Numbered from the stretch's first letter, positions 42,615 to 52,765 are shown. The stretch is DNA of 64,000 bases from Pedobacter foliorum (GCF_013266735.1 NZ_JABSNU010000015.1:47717-111716); one strand, 5' to 3'. Program-made: numbers and translations. The notes: generated by a model not told the origin, from the sequence alone.

Positions 42615-44549
42615 ATGGCTAAAAAACAAGTAGCAGAAAAAGAACTAGAGGCTAAAACAGCTGAACTTCAAGGCGCAGACGCTCGTCTTGCTGAAAAAGA
42701 AACCATTGAATCAGAAGCTGATTCAGTGTCGATCGAACAGATCAAATCATCGTTAGCAACACCTGATCAAGATTTTGACTGGGATGCTGATGATAAAGTT
42801 TTCGGAAAATACTCTGATGAAGACCGTAAAAAGTTTGAAGACATGTATACCGATACTTTCAATCAAATCACTCAAGGTGAAATCATTAGCGGTACTGTTG
42901 TTTCGATTAACAACAAAGACGTGGTATTGAACGTTGGATTTAAATCAGACGGTTTAGTATCTACTTCTGAATTCCGTGATACACCTGATTTGAAAGTTGG
43001 CGATAAAGTTGACGTTTTCGTGGAAGCCCCTGAAGATGCTAACGGCCAATTAATCTTGTCTCGTAAAAGAGCTAAAACTCAGAGATCATGGGAAACTATC
43101 AATGAAGCCCTTGACAATGACAGAATCATCAACGGATTTGTTAAAAGCCGTACTAAAGGTGGTCTTATCGTTGACATTATGGGTGTTGAGGCTTTCTTAC
43201 CAGGTTCTCAAATTGACATCAAACCTATCCGCGATTACGATGTATACGTGGGTAAAACAATGGAATTCAAAGTTGTTAAGATCAACCACGAGTTTAAAAA
43301 CGTAGTTGTATCTCATAAAATCTTAATTGAAGACGACTTAGAAAGCCAAAAAGTTGAGATTGTATCTAAACTTGAAAAAGGTCAGGTTCTTGAAGGAACA
43401 GTTAAAAACATCACTGACTTCGGTGTATTCATCGATTTAGGTGGCGTTGATGGTTTACTTCACATCACTGATATTTCTTGGGGCCGCATAGAGCATCCAA
43501 AAGAAGTATTGAGCTTAGACGAAAAAATCAATGTTGTAGTTCTTGACTTTGATGACGAGAAAAAACGTATCGCATTAGGATTAAAACAATTAACACCTCA
43601 CCCTTGGGAATCTTTAGATGCTAACTTAGCTGTTGGTTCTAAAGTTAAAGGTAAAATTGTTACTGTTGCTGATTACGGTGCTTTCCTTGAAATCATTCCT
43701 GGTGTTGAAGGTTTAATTCACGTATCAGAAATGTCTTGGTCTCAAAACTTACGCAGCCCTCAGGAATTCCTGAAAGTTAGCGACGAAATCGAAGCTGAAG
43801 TTTTAACTTTAGATAGAGACGAGCGTAAAATGAGCTTAGGTATTAAACAATTAACTCAAGATCCTTGGCAAAATGTTGCTGAAAGATATCCTATCGGAAG
43901 CAAACATACTGCTGTAGTTAAAAACATGACTAACTTCGGTGTATTTGTTGAAATCGAAGAAGGTATTGATGGTTTAATCCACATCTCTGATCTTTCTTGG
44001 TCTAAAAAAGTTAACCACCCTAACGAATTCACTAAAGTAGGTGATACATTAGACGTAGTTGTTCTTGAATTAGATGTTGAAAGCCGCAAATTAAGCTTAG
44101 GTCACAAACAATTAGAAGAAAACCCTTGGGATACTTTCGAAACTATCTTTACTGTAGATTCAATCCACCAAGGAACTGTTGTTAAAGTAACTGATAAAGG
44201 TGCTGTTATTGCTTTACCATATGGTGTTGAAGGTTTCGTACCTACTAAGCACATGGCTAAAGAAGATGGTACTACTATCAAAGCTGAAGAAACTAATGAT
44301 TTCAAAATCATCGAGTTTAACAAAGATGCTAAACGTATCGTTGTTTCTCACGCCCGTATCTGGGAAGAGGCTAAAGCTGAAGCTGTTGCTGAAGAAAGAG
44401 CTACTAAGAAAAAAGAAGCTAAAGCATCTAGCAGTGCAGTGAAAAAAGTTAAAGATTCAGTTGAAAAATCTACATTAGGTGATTTAGGCGTGCTTGCACA
44501 ATTAAAACAACAAATGGAAGGTGAAGAGAACAAAGCTAAAAAAGGCTAG
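42615..44549 (+). CDS. rpsA: 30S ribosomal protein S1
   Basis: A 644-residue protein starting at the ATG at 42615; in-frame codons further up (to 42579) fall inside the promoter. An acidic N-terminal region of ~85 residues precedes six S1 RNA-binding domains, starting near GEIISGTVVSINNKDVV, RIINGFVKSRTKGGL, GQVLEGTVKNITDFGVF, GSKVKGKIVTVADYGAF, GSKHTAVVKNMTNFGVF and SIHQGTVVKVTDKGAV. Domains 3-5 share the tail GLIHISDxSWS followed by HP. A lysine-rich tail ends the protein. It binds mRNA and aids translation initiation. Codon use looks strongly biased, as for a highly expressed gene. Confidence 0.96.
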   Translation: MAKKQVAEKELEAKTAELQGADARLAEKETIESEADSVSIEQIKSSLATPDQDFDWDADDKVFGKYSDEDRKKFEDMYTDTFNQITQGEIISGTVVSINNKDVVLNVGFKSDGLVSTSEFRDTPDLKVGDKVDVFVEAPEDANGQLILSRKRAKTQRSWETINEALDNDRIINGFVKSRTKGGLIVDIMGVEAFLPGSQIDIKPIRDYDVYVGKTMEFKVVKINHEFKNVVVSHKILIEDDLESQKVEIVSKLEKGQVLEGTVKNITDFGVFIDLGGVDGLLHITDISWGRIEHPKEVLSLDEKINVVVLDFDDEKKRIALGLKQLTPHPWESLDANLAVGSKVKGKIVTVADYGAFLEIIPGVEGLIHVSEMSWSQNLRSPQEFLKVSDEIEAEVLTLDRDERKMSLGIKQLTQDPWQNVAERYPIGSKHTAVVKNMTNFGVFVEIEEGIDGLIHISDLSWSKKVNHPNEFTKVGDTLDVVVLELDVESRKLSLGHKQLEENPWDTFETIFTVDSIHQGTVVKVTDKGAVIALPYGVEGFVPTKHMAKEDGTTIKAEETNDFKIIEFNKDAKRIVVSHARIWEEAKAEAVAEERATKKKEAKASSSAVKKVKDSVEKSTLGDLGVLAQLKQQMEGEENKAKKG

Positions 44550-44575
44550 TTCCATTTAACTTTATATAATTTAAG

Positions 44576-44604
44576 AGCCCCTCAAATTTTGAGGGGCTTT
44601 TTTT
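44576..44604 (+). terminator. Terminator of rpsA
   Basis: An inverted repeat (AGCCCCTCAAA and its complement, 44576-44598) with a very short loop is followed by T7 or more. It lies 27 nt after the rpsA stop. Confidence 0.88.
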
Positions 44605-44630
44605 GCATTAATATTTGGGCACTTATTTGT

Positions 44631-44638
44631 TACTTTTG
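44631..44638 (+). promoter_or_regulatory. -7 promoter element of the hexosaminidase gene
   Basis: TACTTTTG is an exact TAnnTTTG match 25 nt before the ATG at 44664. No TTTG occurs at the ideal -33 spacing. Confidence 0.4.
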
Positions 44639-44663
44639 AGCAACACACATTACACCCCCTACT

Positions 44664-46277
44664 ATGAGAATAATTCTATGCTTATTTTTACTTATAATTC
44701 TCACCTTTAAACTAAATGCTCAGGGCATAATACCCGCTCCTGTTGAGATGAATCCGGGGTCATCCCCTAATGAGAAATTCAGTATCAATAAGAATATAGT
44801 CATCTTTATTAATACCATTGAAGCAAAGCCTTCTGCGCAGTTCTTATCAGATTACATCTATAAATATTACAACTTAAGACTTCCCATAGTTACCGAACTA
44901 ATGAAAATTGGTCCCCGGCGATCGATAAATTTAGTTATAGACCGTGAACTATATCCCAATCCAGACAAGTACATTGTTTCTGTCCTTTCAACTACAATAA
45001 ACGCAGGCTCTCCTTCCCCTCAGGGCATTTTCTACGCTGTACAAACTATTATACAGCTCTGGCCATTATCACCTGTTAATACTGAAAAACTAGATATTTC
45101 CACCGTCGAGATTATTGATTATCCTCGTTTCGCCTACAGAGGAATGCATCTTGATGTTAGCAGACATTTTTTTGATGTCAACTTTATTAAGAAATACATT
45201 GACTATCTGGCACTCCATAAATTAAACTACTTCCATTGGCACCTTACTGATGATCATGGCTGGCGGATAGAGATAAAAAAACATCCTAAACTTACAGAAA
45301 TTAGTGCATGGCGTAATGGAACTATTATCGGTCTTTATCCGGGGACAGGCAATGATAATATAAGATACGGGGGATATTATACACAAGAGGAAGTTAAGGA
45401 GGTAATAAAATATGCAGCGGACAGATACATTACCATTATTCCTGAAATTGAAATGCCCGGACATAGTATGGCAGTTTTGGCGGCTTATCCTGAATTTGGA
45501 ACTACGCCACGCATCCCAACTCAAGTTGCTCAAACATGGGGAATCTTCAATAAATTTAATAATGTATTGCAACCAACAGAAAAAACATTTGCCTTTCTGG
45601 AAGAAGTACTGACTGAGGTAATGGACCTATTTCCTTCTCCATACATACATATTGGAGGCGATGAATGTTCAAAAATCTGGTGGAAACAATCTGCATTTGC
45701 TCAAAAACTGATTAAAGAAAAAGGATTGAAAAATGAAAATGGTTTGCAAAGCTATTTTATACATAGAATGGAAAAGTTTGTAAACAGCAAGGGAAAAACT
45801 ATTATCGGATGGGATGAAATTCTAGATGGTGGCCTTGCCCCTAATGCCATTGTAATGAGCTGGCGTGGAGAGAAAGGTGGGATTGCTGCAGCAAAGCAAC
45901 AGCACAAAGTAATTATGACTCCTGAAAATTCTATGTACTTTAATCATGCCCAGTTTATGAAAGATGACTCACTAACGGCTGCGAAGTTTTTACCACTGAA
46001 AACTGTATATGATTATGAACCTGTACCCGCAGAACTTACTGCCAAAGAAGCTCAATACATTTGGGGTGCACAGGGAAACCTGTGGTCGGAATATATTGCT
46101 AACCCAGCGAAAGCTGAATACATGCTTTTCCCTAGATTAGATGCGCTTAGTGAAGTTTTATGGAGCCCGAAAAATAAACGTAATTATGTCGATTTTAAGA
46201 AAAGGCTAAATACTCAGTTTAAGCGTTACAACCTATTAAAGATAAATTACAGTAAAAAATACTTAGCTGATCAATAA
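44664..46277 (+). CDS. Beta-N-acetylhexosaminidase, GH20 family
   Basis: A 537-residue exported glycosidase that releases terminal GlcNAc/GalNAc. The signal peptide (LCLFLLIILTFKLNAQ) is followed by the GH20b domain and the catalytic TIM barrel: YRGMHLDVSRHFF, LNYFHWHLTDDHGWRIEIKKHPKLTEISAWR, IIPEIEMPGHSMAVLAAYPE, and the catalytic Asp-Glu pair in YIHIGGDECSKIWWK. The later YIWGAQGNLWSEYI motif completes the active site. Length is at the short end, with no C-terminal binding module. It is probably periplasmic and acts on chitin, glycan or peptidoglycan fragments. Single gene, not in a polysaccharide locus. Confidence 0.94.
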   Translation: MRIILCLFLLIILTFKLNAQGIIPAPVEMNPGSSPNEKFSINKNIVIFINTIEAKPSAQFLSDYIYKYYNLRLPIVTELMKIGPRRSINLVIDRELYPNPDKYIVSVLSTTINAGSPSPQGIFYAVQTIIQLWPLSPVNTEKLDISTVEIIDYPRFAYRGMHLDVSRHFFDVNFIKKYIDYLALHKLNYFHWHLTDDHGWRIEIKKHPKLTEISAWRNGTIIGLYPGTGNDNIRYGGYYTQEEVKEVIKYAADRYITIIPEIEMPGHSMAVLAAYPEFGTTPRIPTQVAQTWGIFNKFNNVLQPTEKTFAFLEEVLTEVMDLFPSPYIHIGGDECSKIWWKQSAFAQKLIKEKGLKNENGLQSYFIHRMEKFVNSKGKTIIGWDEILDGGLAPNAIVMSWRGEKGGIAAAKQQHKVIMTPENSMYFNHAQFMKDDSLTAAKFLPLKTVYDYEPVPAELTAKEAQYIWGAQGNLWSEYIANPAKAEYMLFPRLDALSEVLWSPKNKRNYVDFKKRLNTQFKRYNLLKINYSKKYLADQ

Positions 46278-46339
46278 GTAATTCAGACTTCTTTCTATAA
46301 TTTTATCAAAAACAACCATTGAATTCAATTCCATTTTTT

Positions 46340-46347
46340 TATATTTG
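46340..46347 (+). promoter_or_regulatory. -7 promoter element of pyrR-pyrB
   Basis: TATATTTG is an exact TAnnTTTG match ending 15 nt before the pyrR ATG. A TTG at 46319-46321 may serve as the -33 element. The leader is too short for an attenuator of the Bacillus type. Confidence 0.5.
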
Positions 46348-46362
46348 CTTAATCATTAGTCA

Positions 46363-46911
46363 ATGCAAAAGAGAACCCTGCTAGACGGACAAAAATTCCA
46401 GATCACAATTAAGCGACTTTGTCACCAATTAATTGAGAATCACATCGATTTTTCTAATACTGTTTTAATAGGTATACAACCAAGAGGTAGTTACTTTGCC
46501 GACAGGGTACAACAAGAGCTTTCCCAAATCCTTAAGAAAACCAATATTAAAAAAGGCAATTTAGACATTACTTTTTTTAGAGATGACTTTAGGAGAAAGG
46601 ACGGAATAGTTTCAGCGAACAGCAATACCATAGATTTTATAATTGAAGGCCAAAATGTTATCCTTATAGATGACGTATTGTGGACAGGCAGGACTATTAG
46701 GGCTGCTATGGATGCATTGTTGGCTTATGGCAGACCTGAAAAGGTTGAGCTAATGGTGTTAATTGACAGGCGTTTTTCCAGACAACTACCTATCGAACCA
46801 GATTATATTGGTCAACAGGTTGACAGCCTAAATTCTCAAAGAGTTAAGGTAAGTTGGAAAGAAACCGAAGGAGAAGACAAAGTTATCTTATTATCAGAAA
46901 GCAATAAATAA
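46363..46911 (+). CDS. pyrR: PyrR pyrimidine regulator/uracil phosphoribosyltransferase
   Basis: A 182-residue type-I phosphoribosyltransferase. The PRPP-binding loop is VILIDDVLWTGRTIRAAMDAL; other PyrR segments are IGIQPRGSYFADRVQQEL, DITFFRDDFRRKDG and LMVLIDRRFSRQLPIEPDYIGQQVDS. In Bacillus the protein binds pyr leader RNA when UMP is high; no such leader is visible here, so its regulatory role in this organism is open while enzymatic UPRT activity is likely. pyrB follows after 1 nt. Confidence 0.93.
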   Translation: MQKRTLLDGQKFQITIKRLCHQLIENHIDFSNTVLIGIQPRGSYFADRVQQELSQILKKTNIKKGNLDITFFRDDFRRKDGIVSANSNTIDFIIEGQNVILIDDVLWTGRTIRAAMDALLAYGRPEKVELMVLIDRRFSRQLPIEPDYIGQQVDSLNSQRVKVSWKETEGEDKVILLSESNK

Positions 46912-46912
46912 T

Positions 46913-47845
46913 ATGGCAGTAGAGAAATTATCAACCCGACATCTTTTAGGTATCAAAGATATTAACCGGAATGATATTGAATTGATTTTTGAAACTGCAG
47001 ATAATTTTAAAGATGTAATTAATAGACCGATTAAAAAGGTCCCATCTTTAAGAGATATCACTATTGCCAATATTTTCTTCGAAAACTCAACAAGAACCAA
47101 ACTTTCATTTGAACTAGCAGAAAAGAGACTTTCTGCAGATGTTGTTAATTTTGCAGCCTCTTCTTCCTCTGTAAGTAAAGGTGAAACTTTAATAGATACT
47201 GTTAACAATATCCTGGCTATGAAAGTGGATATGGTAGTGATGAGACATCCATATGCAGGCGCAGGACAATTTCTAAGTAAACATATCAAAGCACAAATCG
47301 TGAATGCCGGAGATGGTGCACATGAGCATCCAACCCAGGCTTTACTTGATGCTTTTTCTATTCGTCAGAAACTAGGTGATGTAGCTGGTAAAAAAGTGGT
47401 AATCGTTGGAGATATTCTTCATTCAAGAGTTGCTATTTCTAATATCTTATGCCTGCAAAAACTAGGTGCTGAGGTAATGGTTTGTGGACCAACCACTCTA
47501 ATTCCTAAGCATATCCATAGCCTTGGTGTAAAAGTTGAACATGATCTAATTAAAGCCCTTAATTGGTGTGACGTAGCAAACATGCTGCGCATTCAATTGG
47601 AAAGACAAGACATTAAGTACTTCCCTTCTTTAAGAGAATACGCTATGATGTATGGCTTAAATAAGCAGATTCTGGATAATCTAGATAAAGAAATCATTGT
47701 GATGCATCCAGGCCCAATTAACCGTGGTGTGGAGATTACCAGTGATGTTGCTGACAGCAAACAATCAATCATTTTAGAACAGGTTGAAAATGGGGTTGCA
47801 GTTAGGATGGCAGTACTTTATCTACTTGCTTCTCAAAGAGATTAA
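46913..47845 (+). CDS. pyrB: Aspartate carbamoyltransferase catalytic subunit
   Basis: A 310-residue enzyme joining carbamoyl phosphate and aspartate in pyrimidine synthesis (EC 2.1.3.2). The carbamoyl-phosphate motif is FFENSTRTKLSFELAEKRL; the 80s loop contains SSSSVSKGETL; further motifs are VMRHPYAGA, GDGAHEHPTQALLDAFSI, VVIVGDILHSRVA, MLRIQLERQ and MHPGPINRGVEI. Length and motifs fit the PyrR-linked class of trimeric enzymes that work without PyrI; no pyrI gene is adjacent. It is in a two-gene operon with pyrR. Confidence 0.97.
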   Translation: MAVEKLSTRHLLGIKDINRNDIELIFETADNFKDVINRPIKKVPSLRDITIANIFFENSTRTKLSFELAEKRLSADVVNFAASSSSVSKGETLIDTVNNILAMKVDMVVMRHPYAGAGQFLSKHIKAQIVNAGDGAHEHPTQALLDAFSIRQKLGDVAGKKVVIVGDILHSRVAISNILCLQKLGAEVMVCGPTTLIPKHIHSLGVKVEHDLIKALNWCDVANMLRIQLERQDIKYFPSLREYAMMYGLNKQILDNLDKEIIVMHPGPINRGVEITSDVADSKQSIILEQVENGVAVRMAVLYLLASQRD

Positions 47846-47978
47846 CTTTCTTTAACAGCTTTTTTATACCATTTCCTTTTTCTGTTCGTTAAACCTGTGT
47901 TATCAACACATGTTAATTTCTTATGTAAAGAAGACACAATACTATATCTATATTAGTACCAACCATATTTGAAATCAG

Positions 47979-50900
47979 ATGCAAAAAAAATACTTTTTTA
48001 TTCCGCTGTTACTAGCAGGCGGTTTTACTGCAAGTTATGGGCAGTCGAGCCTACTAGTTAACCTCAATAAAAACTACCAAACAGGCCTTGAACTGCTTGA
48101 CAATGAAAAATACGTTGCTGCAGCTCAGCAATTCAAACTAGTTGAACAACTTAGACAAAAACCAGGTACACAACAAGAGAGTAATTCTGAACTTTCTTTA
48201 CTAAAAGAAAATGCAAAATTCTACGCTGCCGTTTGTGCATTAGAATTAGGTAATAGTGATGCTGAAAGTTTGTTCCAAAATTTCATAAAAGATTATCCAC
48301 TTAACTCTAATACAAAACTTGCCTATTTCCATGTAGGTAAATCTTATTTTGATCAGAAAAACTATAAGAAAGCATTAGAATGGTTTGAAAAAACAGATCC
48401 TTCTACCCTTTCTGGTAAACAGCGTTTAGAATATCAGTTTAAACAGGGTTACGCTTATTTTGTACAAAACGATATTGAAAAAGCAGAGCCATTATTTGAG
48501 CTTGTTAAAAAAGAGAAATCTCCATTTCAGGAAAGTGCTACTTACTATTTTGCATACATCAACTACCTGAACAAGGAATACAAAACTGCGTTGAGTAATT
48601 TTGAAAAGCTAAAAGGCTCTCCAACATATGAGTCTAGTTACCCATATTACATTACCTCAATGTACTATCTTGATGAAAGATATGATGATGTATTGGAATA
48701 TGCTTTACCTATCCTTAAATCTTCTAAGCAACAGTATGAGGCTGAAATGTTAAGTCTTATTGCTGCTTCATATTTTGCAAAATCCGATTTTGTAAATGCT
48801 GAAAAGTATTTTAAAGAGTTTTATGCAAAAGATAAATCGAACGTTAAAAACAACCTGTTCATTTATCAGTATGGTTACTCATTATTTCAATTGAAGAGAT
48901 ATCCTGAGTCTGTTACTATATTGGAGAAACTTGATACAGACGACATCTATCTTCAAAGCGGGATGTACACTTTGGGTCGCTCTTTCATTGTCCTAAAAAA
49001 CAAGGAAAAAGCAAGAAGTGCTTTCTTCAGAGCATCAAGACTTGATTTTGATAAAGTAATTCAGGAAGAGTCATGGATTAATTATGCGAGATTAAGCTAT
49101 GAACTTGACTTTAATCAGCAAGCACTTGAGGCAACTCAGAACTTTTTAAAGCAGTTCCCAACCTCACGTAAAATAAACGAAGCCAAAACCTTATTGGGCG
49201 AAATTCTATTGACCAGTAAAAACTATCAGGCAGCTATCGATATACTTGAGCCAATACAAAATAAATCTCCAGAAGCTCAGGAAGCTTATCAAAAGGTAAC
49301 CTATTTTAGAGGACTAGAGTTTTATAATGAACGTGCATTTCCTAATGCATTATCTATGTTTTTACGTTCTGAGAAGTTCCCTGAAGATAAGGAAATCCAT
49401 GCATTAAGCACTTACTGGAAAGCTGAAGCTTCTTATGAATTAAGAAAATTTGGCGAGGCAGTTAAACACTTCGAAACATTCCTTGGAATGCCGGGTGCTG
49501 ATAAAACGGGCGTTTATAATTTTGCAAATTATGCACTTGCATATGCTGCATTTGAGAACGAAAGCTACGGAAAAGCTGCTACCTATTTTGAACGCTTTTT
49601 AGGAGGTAATGATAAAGATCAAAAAACAGTTAATGATGCAATTATAAGACTAGCTGACTCCTATTTTGTTAATAAAAGCTACGGTAATGCGCTTGTAAAT
49701 TACAACAAGATCATTAACGCAAGGTCTACAGGCGAGGATTACGCACTGTTTCAACGTGGTATGATCCAAGGCTTGGAAAACCAAAATGAAGCTAAAATTG
49801 GAACCATGCAGGATCTACTTAAACAGTTCCCTAATTCTAATTATGCTGATGATGCAGGTTTTGAAACTGCATATACTTATTTCAATATCGGAAACTTCGA
49901 TAAATCAAGCACTGACCTTATTAGCTTGGTAAGCCAATACCCAAATAGTAGTTATGTTCCAAGAGCATTGGTTACTATTGGTCTTGTACAATACAATCAG
50001 GATAAAGATAATGAGGCATTAGAATCGTTCAAAAAAGTAATCAGAGATTACGCTAGTAGCGAAGAGGCTAAACAAGCACTTGAATCTATTAAGAATATCT
50101 ACGTTGATCGTGGCGATTCTCAAGGTTTCATTGCCTATGCTAACTCAACACCGCTAGGAAACTTCTCTGAATCTGAACAAGACAATATTGTTTTCCAAGG
50201 CGCTAACAACCTTTATTTAAAAGGTGATTTTAAAGGTGCTTTTGAAGCGGTTAATGCATATTTCGACAAGTATCCAAAAGCGATACATGACAAAGAGGCT
50301 AAGTTTGTAAGAGCTGAGTCTTTAGTTAAACTTGGTCGTCCTTTAGAAGCTGTTGCTGATTATGAATACATCCTTAATGACTGGACAAGTGATTATACTG
50401 AACGATCATTAGTGAGTATCTCTCAGTTGTTTTTAGATCAGAAAAAATACAACGAAGCAATCGTTTACCTAAAAAGATTAGAAACAACGGCTGATTACAA
50501 GGTGCATTACAATTACGCCTTAAACAATCTACTAAAAGCTTACAGCGCTTTAAATATGCCGGATGATATGATTAAGTATGTTAAGCTGATTAAAGAGTCT
50601 GAAAAGGGTTCTGAAGAAGAAAAAAACAGTGCTGATCTATATGCCGGTAAAGCATATTTGCTAAAAGCAGATACTACCAGTGCAGTAAAAGCCTTTAATA
50701 ATGTGGTTAGTAAAACTAAAACTCTGGCGGCTGCCGAATCTAAATACAATATCGCAGCCATTCAATACACAAAGGGTGATTACAAAACTTCAACTAAAAC
50801 ATGCTTTGATCTGATTAATAACATGGCTTCTTATGACTATTGGGTAGCTAAATCGTTCCTTTTATTGTCAGATAATTATGTAGCTCTTAAAGATAAGTTA

Positions 50901-50996
50901 CAAGCTAAAAGCACTCTCTTAAGTATTATAGACAACTATGATGGCAAGGATGATATCGTTCCAACTGCTAAAGAGAAATTACAAAAAATTAAATAA
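47979..50996 (+). CDS. Large exported TPR-repeat protein
   Basis: A 1005-residue protein with a signal peptide (FFIPLLLAGGFTASYG). The whole mature chain is built from tetratricopeptide-type helical pairs, often with alternating Y/F and A: NYKKALEWFEKTDPS, DFVNAEKYFKEFYAKDKSN, NYQAAIDILEPIQNKSPEAQ, SYGKAATYFERFLGGNDKDQ, DNEALESFKKVIRDYASSEEA and many more, about 20 units. It should form a long periplasmic scaffold. It opens a tightly spaced rightward cluster (barrel 11 nt on, then HU/SPOR, ExbB, ExbD, TonB). CpoB/YbgF of the Tol-Pal system is a smaller TPR analogue in position, but homology is not claimed. Confidence 0.85.
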   Translation: MQKKYFFIPLLLAGGFTASYGQSSLLVNLNKNYQTGLELLDNEKYVAAAQQFKLVEQLRQKPGTQQESNSELSLLKENAKFYAAVCALELGNSDAESLFQNFIKDYPLNSNTKLAYFHVGKSYFDQKNYKKALEWFEKTDPSTLSGKQRLEYQFKQGYAYFVQNDIEKAEPLFELVKKEKSPFQESATYYFAYINYLNKEYKTALSNFEKLKGSPTYESSYPYYITSMYYLDERYDDVLEYALPILKSSKQQYEAEMLSLIAASYFAKSDFVNAEKYFKEFYAKDKSNVKNNLFIYQYGYSLFQLKRYPESVTILEKLDTDDIYLQSGMYTLGRSFIVLKNKEKARSAFFRASRLDFDKVIQEESWINYARLSYELDFNQQALEATQNFLKQFPTSRKINEAKTLLGEILLTSKNYQAAIDILEPIQNKSPEAQEAYQKVTYFRGLEFYNERAFPNALSMFLRSEKFPEDKEIHALSTYWKAEASYELRKFGEAVKHFETFLGMPGADKTGVYNFANYALAYAAFENESYGKAATYFERFLGGNDKDQKTVNDAIIRLADSYFVNKSYGNALVNYNKIINARSTGEDYALFQRGMIQGLENQNEAKIGTMQDLLKQFPNSNYADDAGFETAYTYFNIGNFDKSSTDLISLVSQYPNSSYVPRALVTIGLVQYNQDKDNEALESFKKVIRDYASSEEAKQALESIKNIYVDRGDSQGFIAYANSTPLGNFSESEQDNIVFQGANNLYLKGDFKGAFEAVNAYFDKYPKAIHDKEAKFVRAESLVKLGRPLEAVADYEYILNDWTSDYTERSLVSISQLFLDQKKYNEAIVYLKRLETTADYKVHYNYALNNLLKAYSALNMPDDMIKYVKLIKESEKGSEEEKNSADLYAGKAYLLKADTTSAVKAFNNVVSKTKTLAAAESKYNIAAIQYTKGDYKTSTKTCFDLINNMASYDYWVAKSFLLLSDNYVALKDKLQAKSTLLSIIDNYDGKDDIVPTAKEKLQKIK

Positions 50997-51007
50997 GATT
51001 AAGCAAC

Positions 51008-52711
51008 ATGAGATTAACCAAATTAATATATAGTACCCTTTTCTTTATCACAGCTGCATCCTTAGGGTTAAAGGCTCAGGATACAAAAACCACTGAAAAG
51101 AAAACGGATGAAAAAGCTGTTACCGAAGAAATTGAAGTTGTAAGACCTTACAAACCCATCTTAGCAGAAGCTGTAAAGTTGAGAAGAAGTCCAGACTTAA
51201 ACGACATAAAAACATACAAAGCCAAATTTAACTATAGCCTTACGGATAGAAAGTTAGAATTAAACTCTGACATTAATAAATTACAGGCTCAGGAAGTTGT
51301 TGCTGCAAAACAAGATGAACTAATAAATAACTATGTTAAAGGCGGATTTGGATCTGCAAAGACTATTTTTGGTGAGGCTTATATCAATATCGGTCGTGAC
51401 GAGGCAATGCAAGCTGGTGGATATTTCCAACACTTTAGCCAATCGGGAAAACTAAATAAGCAGCAATCTAGTCAACAAAAGCTAAGCGTTTTTGGTCGCA
51501 GTATAGGCGATGTTGTTACGCTAAGTGGTCGTGTTAACTTCCAAAGAAATGGATTATATTTCTATGGAATTGATAAGGACAACCCTACCCTAAATCCTAA
51601 CCCTGAGAAGCAAACACTTAATTTCTTTGAAGCAGAAGGTGAGCTTGTTAATAAATACACTGAAGATCCTGATGCACTTAGCTATGCTTTAAAACTTAAC
51701 GGATATATCTGGAGTGATAAATTTAATGCCAAAGAAAACTCAGTTGTTTTAAATGGATATGTAAATAAAAGGATTAGCAAGTTTAATTTAGGCCTTGCGG
51801 CTTCAACTGAATTTGGAAGTACTAAAGATGAATTAGTAAGTGTAGGCAATAACCTCCTAAAACTGAATCCTTATATAAGATTACAAGCCAGTGGAGTAAA
51901 AATAACTGCCGGAATTAACTTTGTACAGGAATTTGGAGCATTTTCATCTACCAGAATCTTCCCTGCTGTAACTGCAGATTTTACATTAATACCTGATTAT
52001 CTACAAATATTCGGTGAAGTAAAAGGTGATGTAAATCGTAACTCATTAAAACAATTTACAGACGACAACCCATTCCTGAACAACAATATTACCATCAGAA
52101 ACTCTATTGAAAAACTGAGCATTAGTGGAGGTATTAAGGGAACAGGTGGTCCTGGATTTGGATACAAAGCCAGAGTTTACCACAAAAGCATTGAAGATAT
52201 GCCATTGTTCGTAAACAATTTTTCAAGTTTCAATAAATTTGATGTCATCTACGATTTCGGAACAATGAAACTTATTGGATTAGAAGGAGAACTTTCTGTA
52301 CAGGTAAGTGACGCATTAAAATGGACTGGTAAATTAAATTTTGAAGATTATAAACCAGCTGCTGAAACACAAAGTTGGTTTAAACCTCAGATGCGTTTAA
52401 GTTCAGATCTTTCATATGTGATTAATAAGAAAGTAACCCTTAACGCTTCTGTAGCTATACAAGATGATAGCAAAGCGAAAATTTATACTGCCGCACCTGC
52501 TAATCCATATTATACTCCAGACCCTGCTAATGAAAGAGTAGTTACTGTAAAAGGATTTGTTGATTTAGGAGCCGGAGTATCTTACAAGATAAACAATAAG
52601 TTTTCTGCCTTTGCAAGAGCAAATAATTTACTAAACTCATCGTATAGCAGATACCTACATTATGAAGTGATTGGGCTTAATGTTTTCGGTGGTATAAGCT
52701 ACTCATTCTAA
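51008..52711 (+). CDS. Outer-membrane beta-barrel without plug, TonB-box-like N-terminus
   Basis: A 567-residue protein with a signal peptide (IYSTLFFITAASLGLKAQ). The mature N-terminus has a charged linker and TEEIEVVRPYKPILAEA, which resembles a TonB box. After a ~60-residue linker the rest alternates in the manner of transmembrane beta-strands and ends in NVFGGISYSF, a typical barrel end. I see no plug domain, unlike TonB-dependent receptors (which need ~130 residues for it). It lies 11 nt after the TPR gene and upstream of an ExbB-ExbD-TonB set. Annotation pipelines may call it a TonB-dependent receptor. Confidence 0.7.
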   Translation: MRLTKLIYSTLFFITAASLGLKAQDTKTTEKKTDEKAVTEEIEVVRPYKPILAEAVKLRRSPDLNDIKTYKAKFNYSLTDRKLELNSDINKLQAQEVVAAKQDELINNYVKGGFGSAKTIFGEAYINIGRDEAMQAGGYFQHFSQSGKLNKQQSSQQKLSVFGRSIGDVVTLSGRVNFQRNGLYFYGIDKDNPTLNPNPEKQTLNFFEAEGELVNKYTEDPDALSYALKLNGYIWSDKFNAKENSVVLNGYVNKRISKFNLGLAASTEFGSTKDELVSVGNNLLKLNPYIRLQASGVKITAGINFVQEFGAFSSTRIFPAVTADFTLIPDYLQIFGEVKGDVNRNSLKQFTDDNPFLNNNITIRNSIEKLSISGGIKGTGGPGFGYKARVYHKSIEDMPLFVNNFSSFNKFDVIYDFGTMKLIGLEGELSVQVSDALKWTGKLNFEDYKPAAETQSWFKPQMRLSSDLSYVINKKVTLNASVAIQDDSKAKIYTAAPANPYYTPDPANERVVTVKGFVDLGAGVSYKINNKFSAFARANNLLNSSYSRYLHYEVIGLNVFGGISYSF

Positions 52712-52765
52712 TAGGTTTTTAATTAATAATTGGTTGATACGGAATTAAAATTTATTTTTACCAGA

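Noticed and set aside
46278..46362. PyrR-type attenuator upstream of pyrR
   Set aside because: The predicted transcription start leaves a leader of under 15 nt and no terminator/antiterminator pair is visible.
47896..47920. Short dyad TGTGTT/AACACA before the TPR gene
   Set aside because: Six-bp arms without a T-run in an AT-rich spacer are not distinct from chance.
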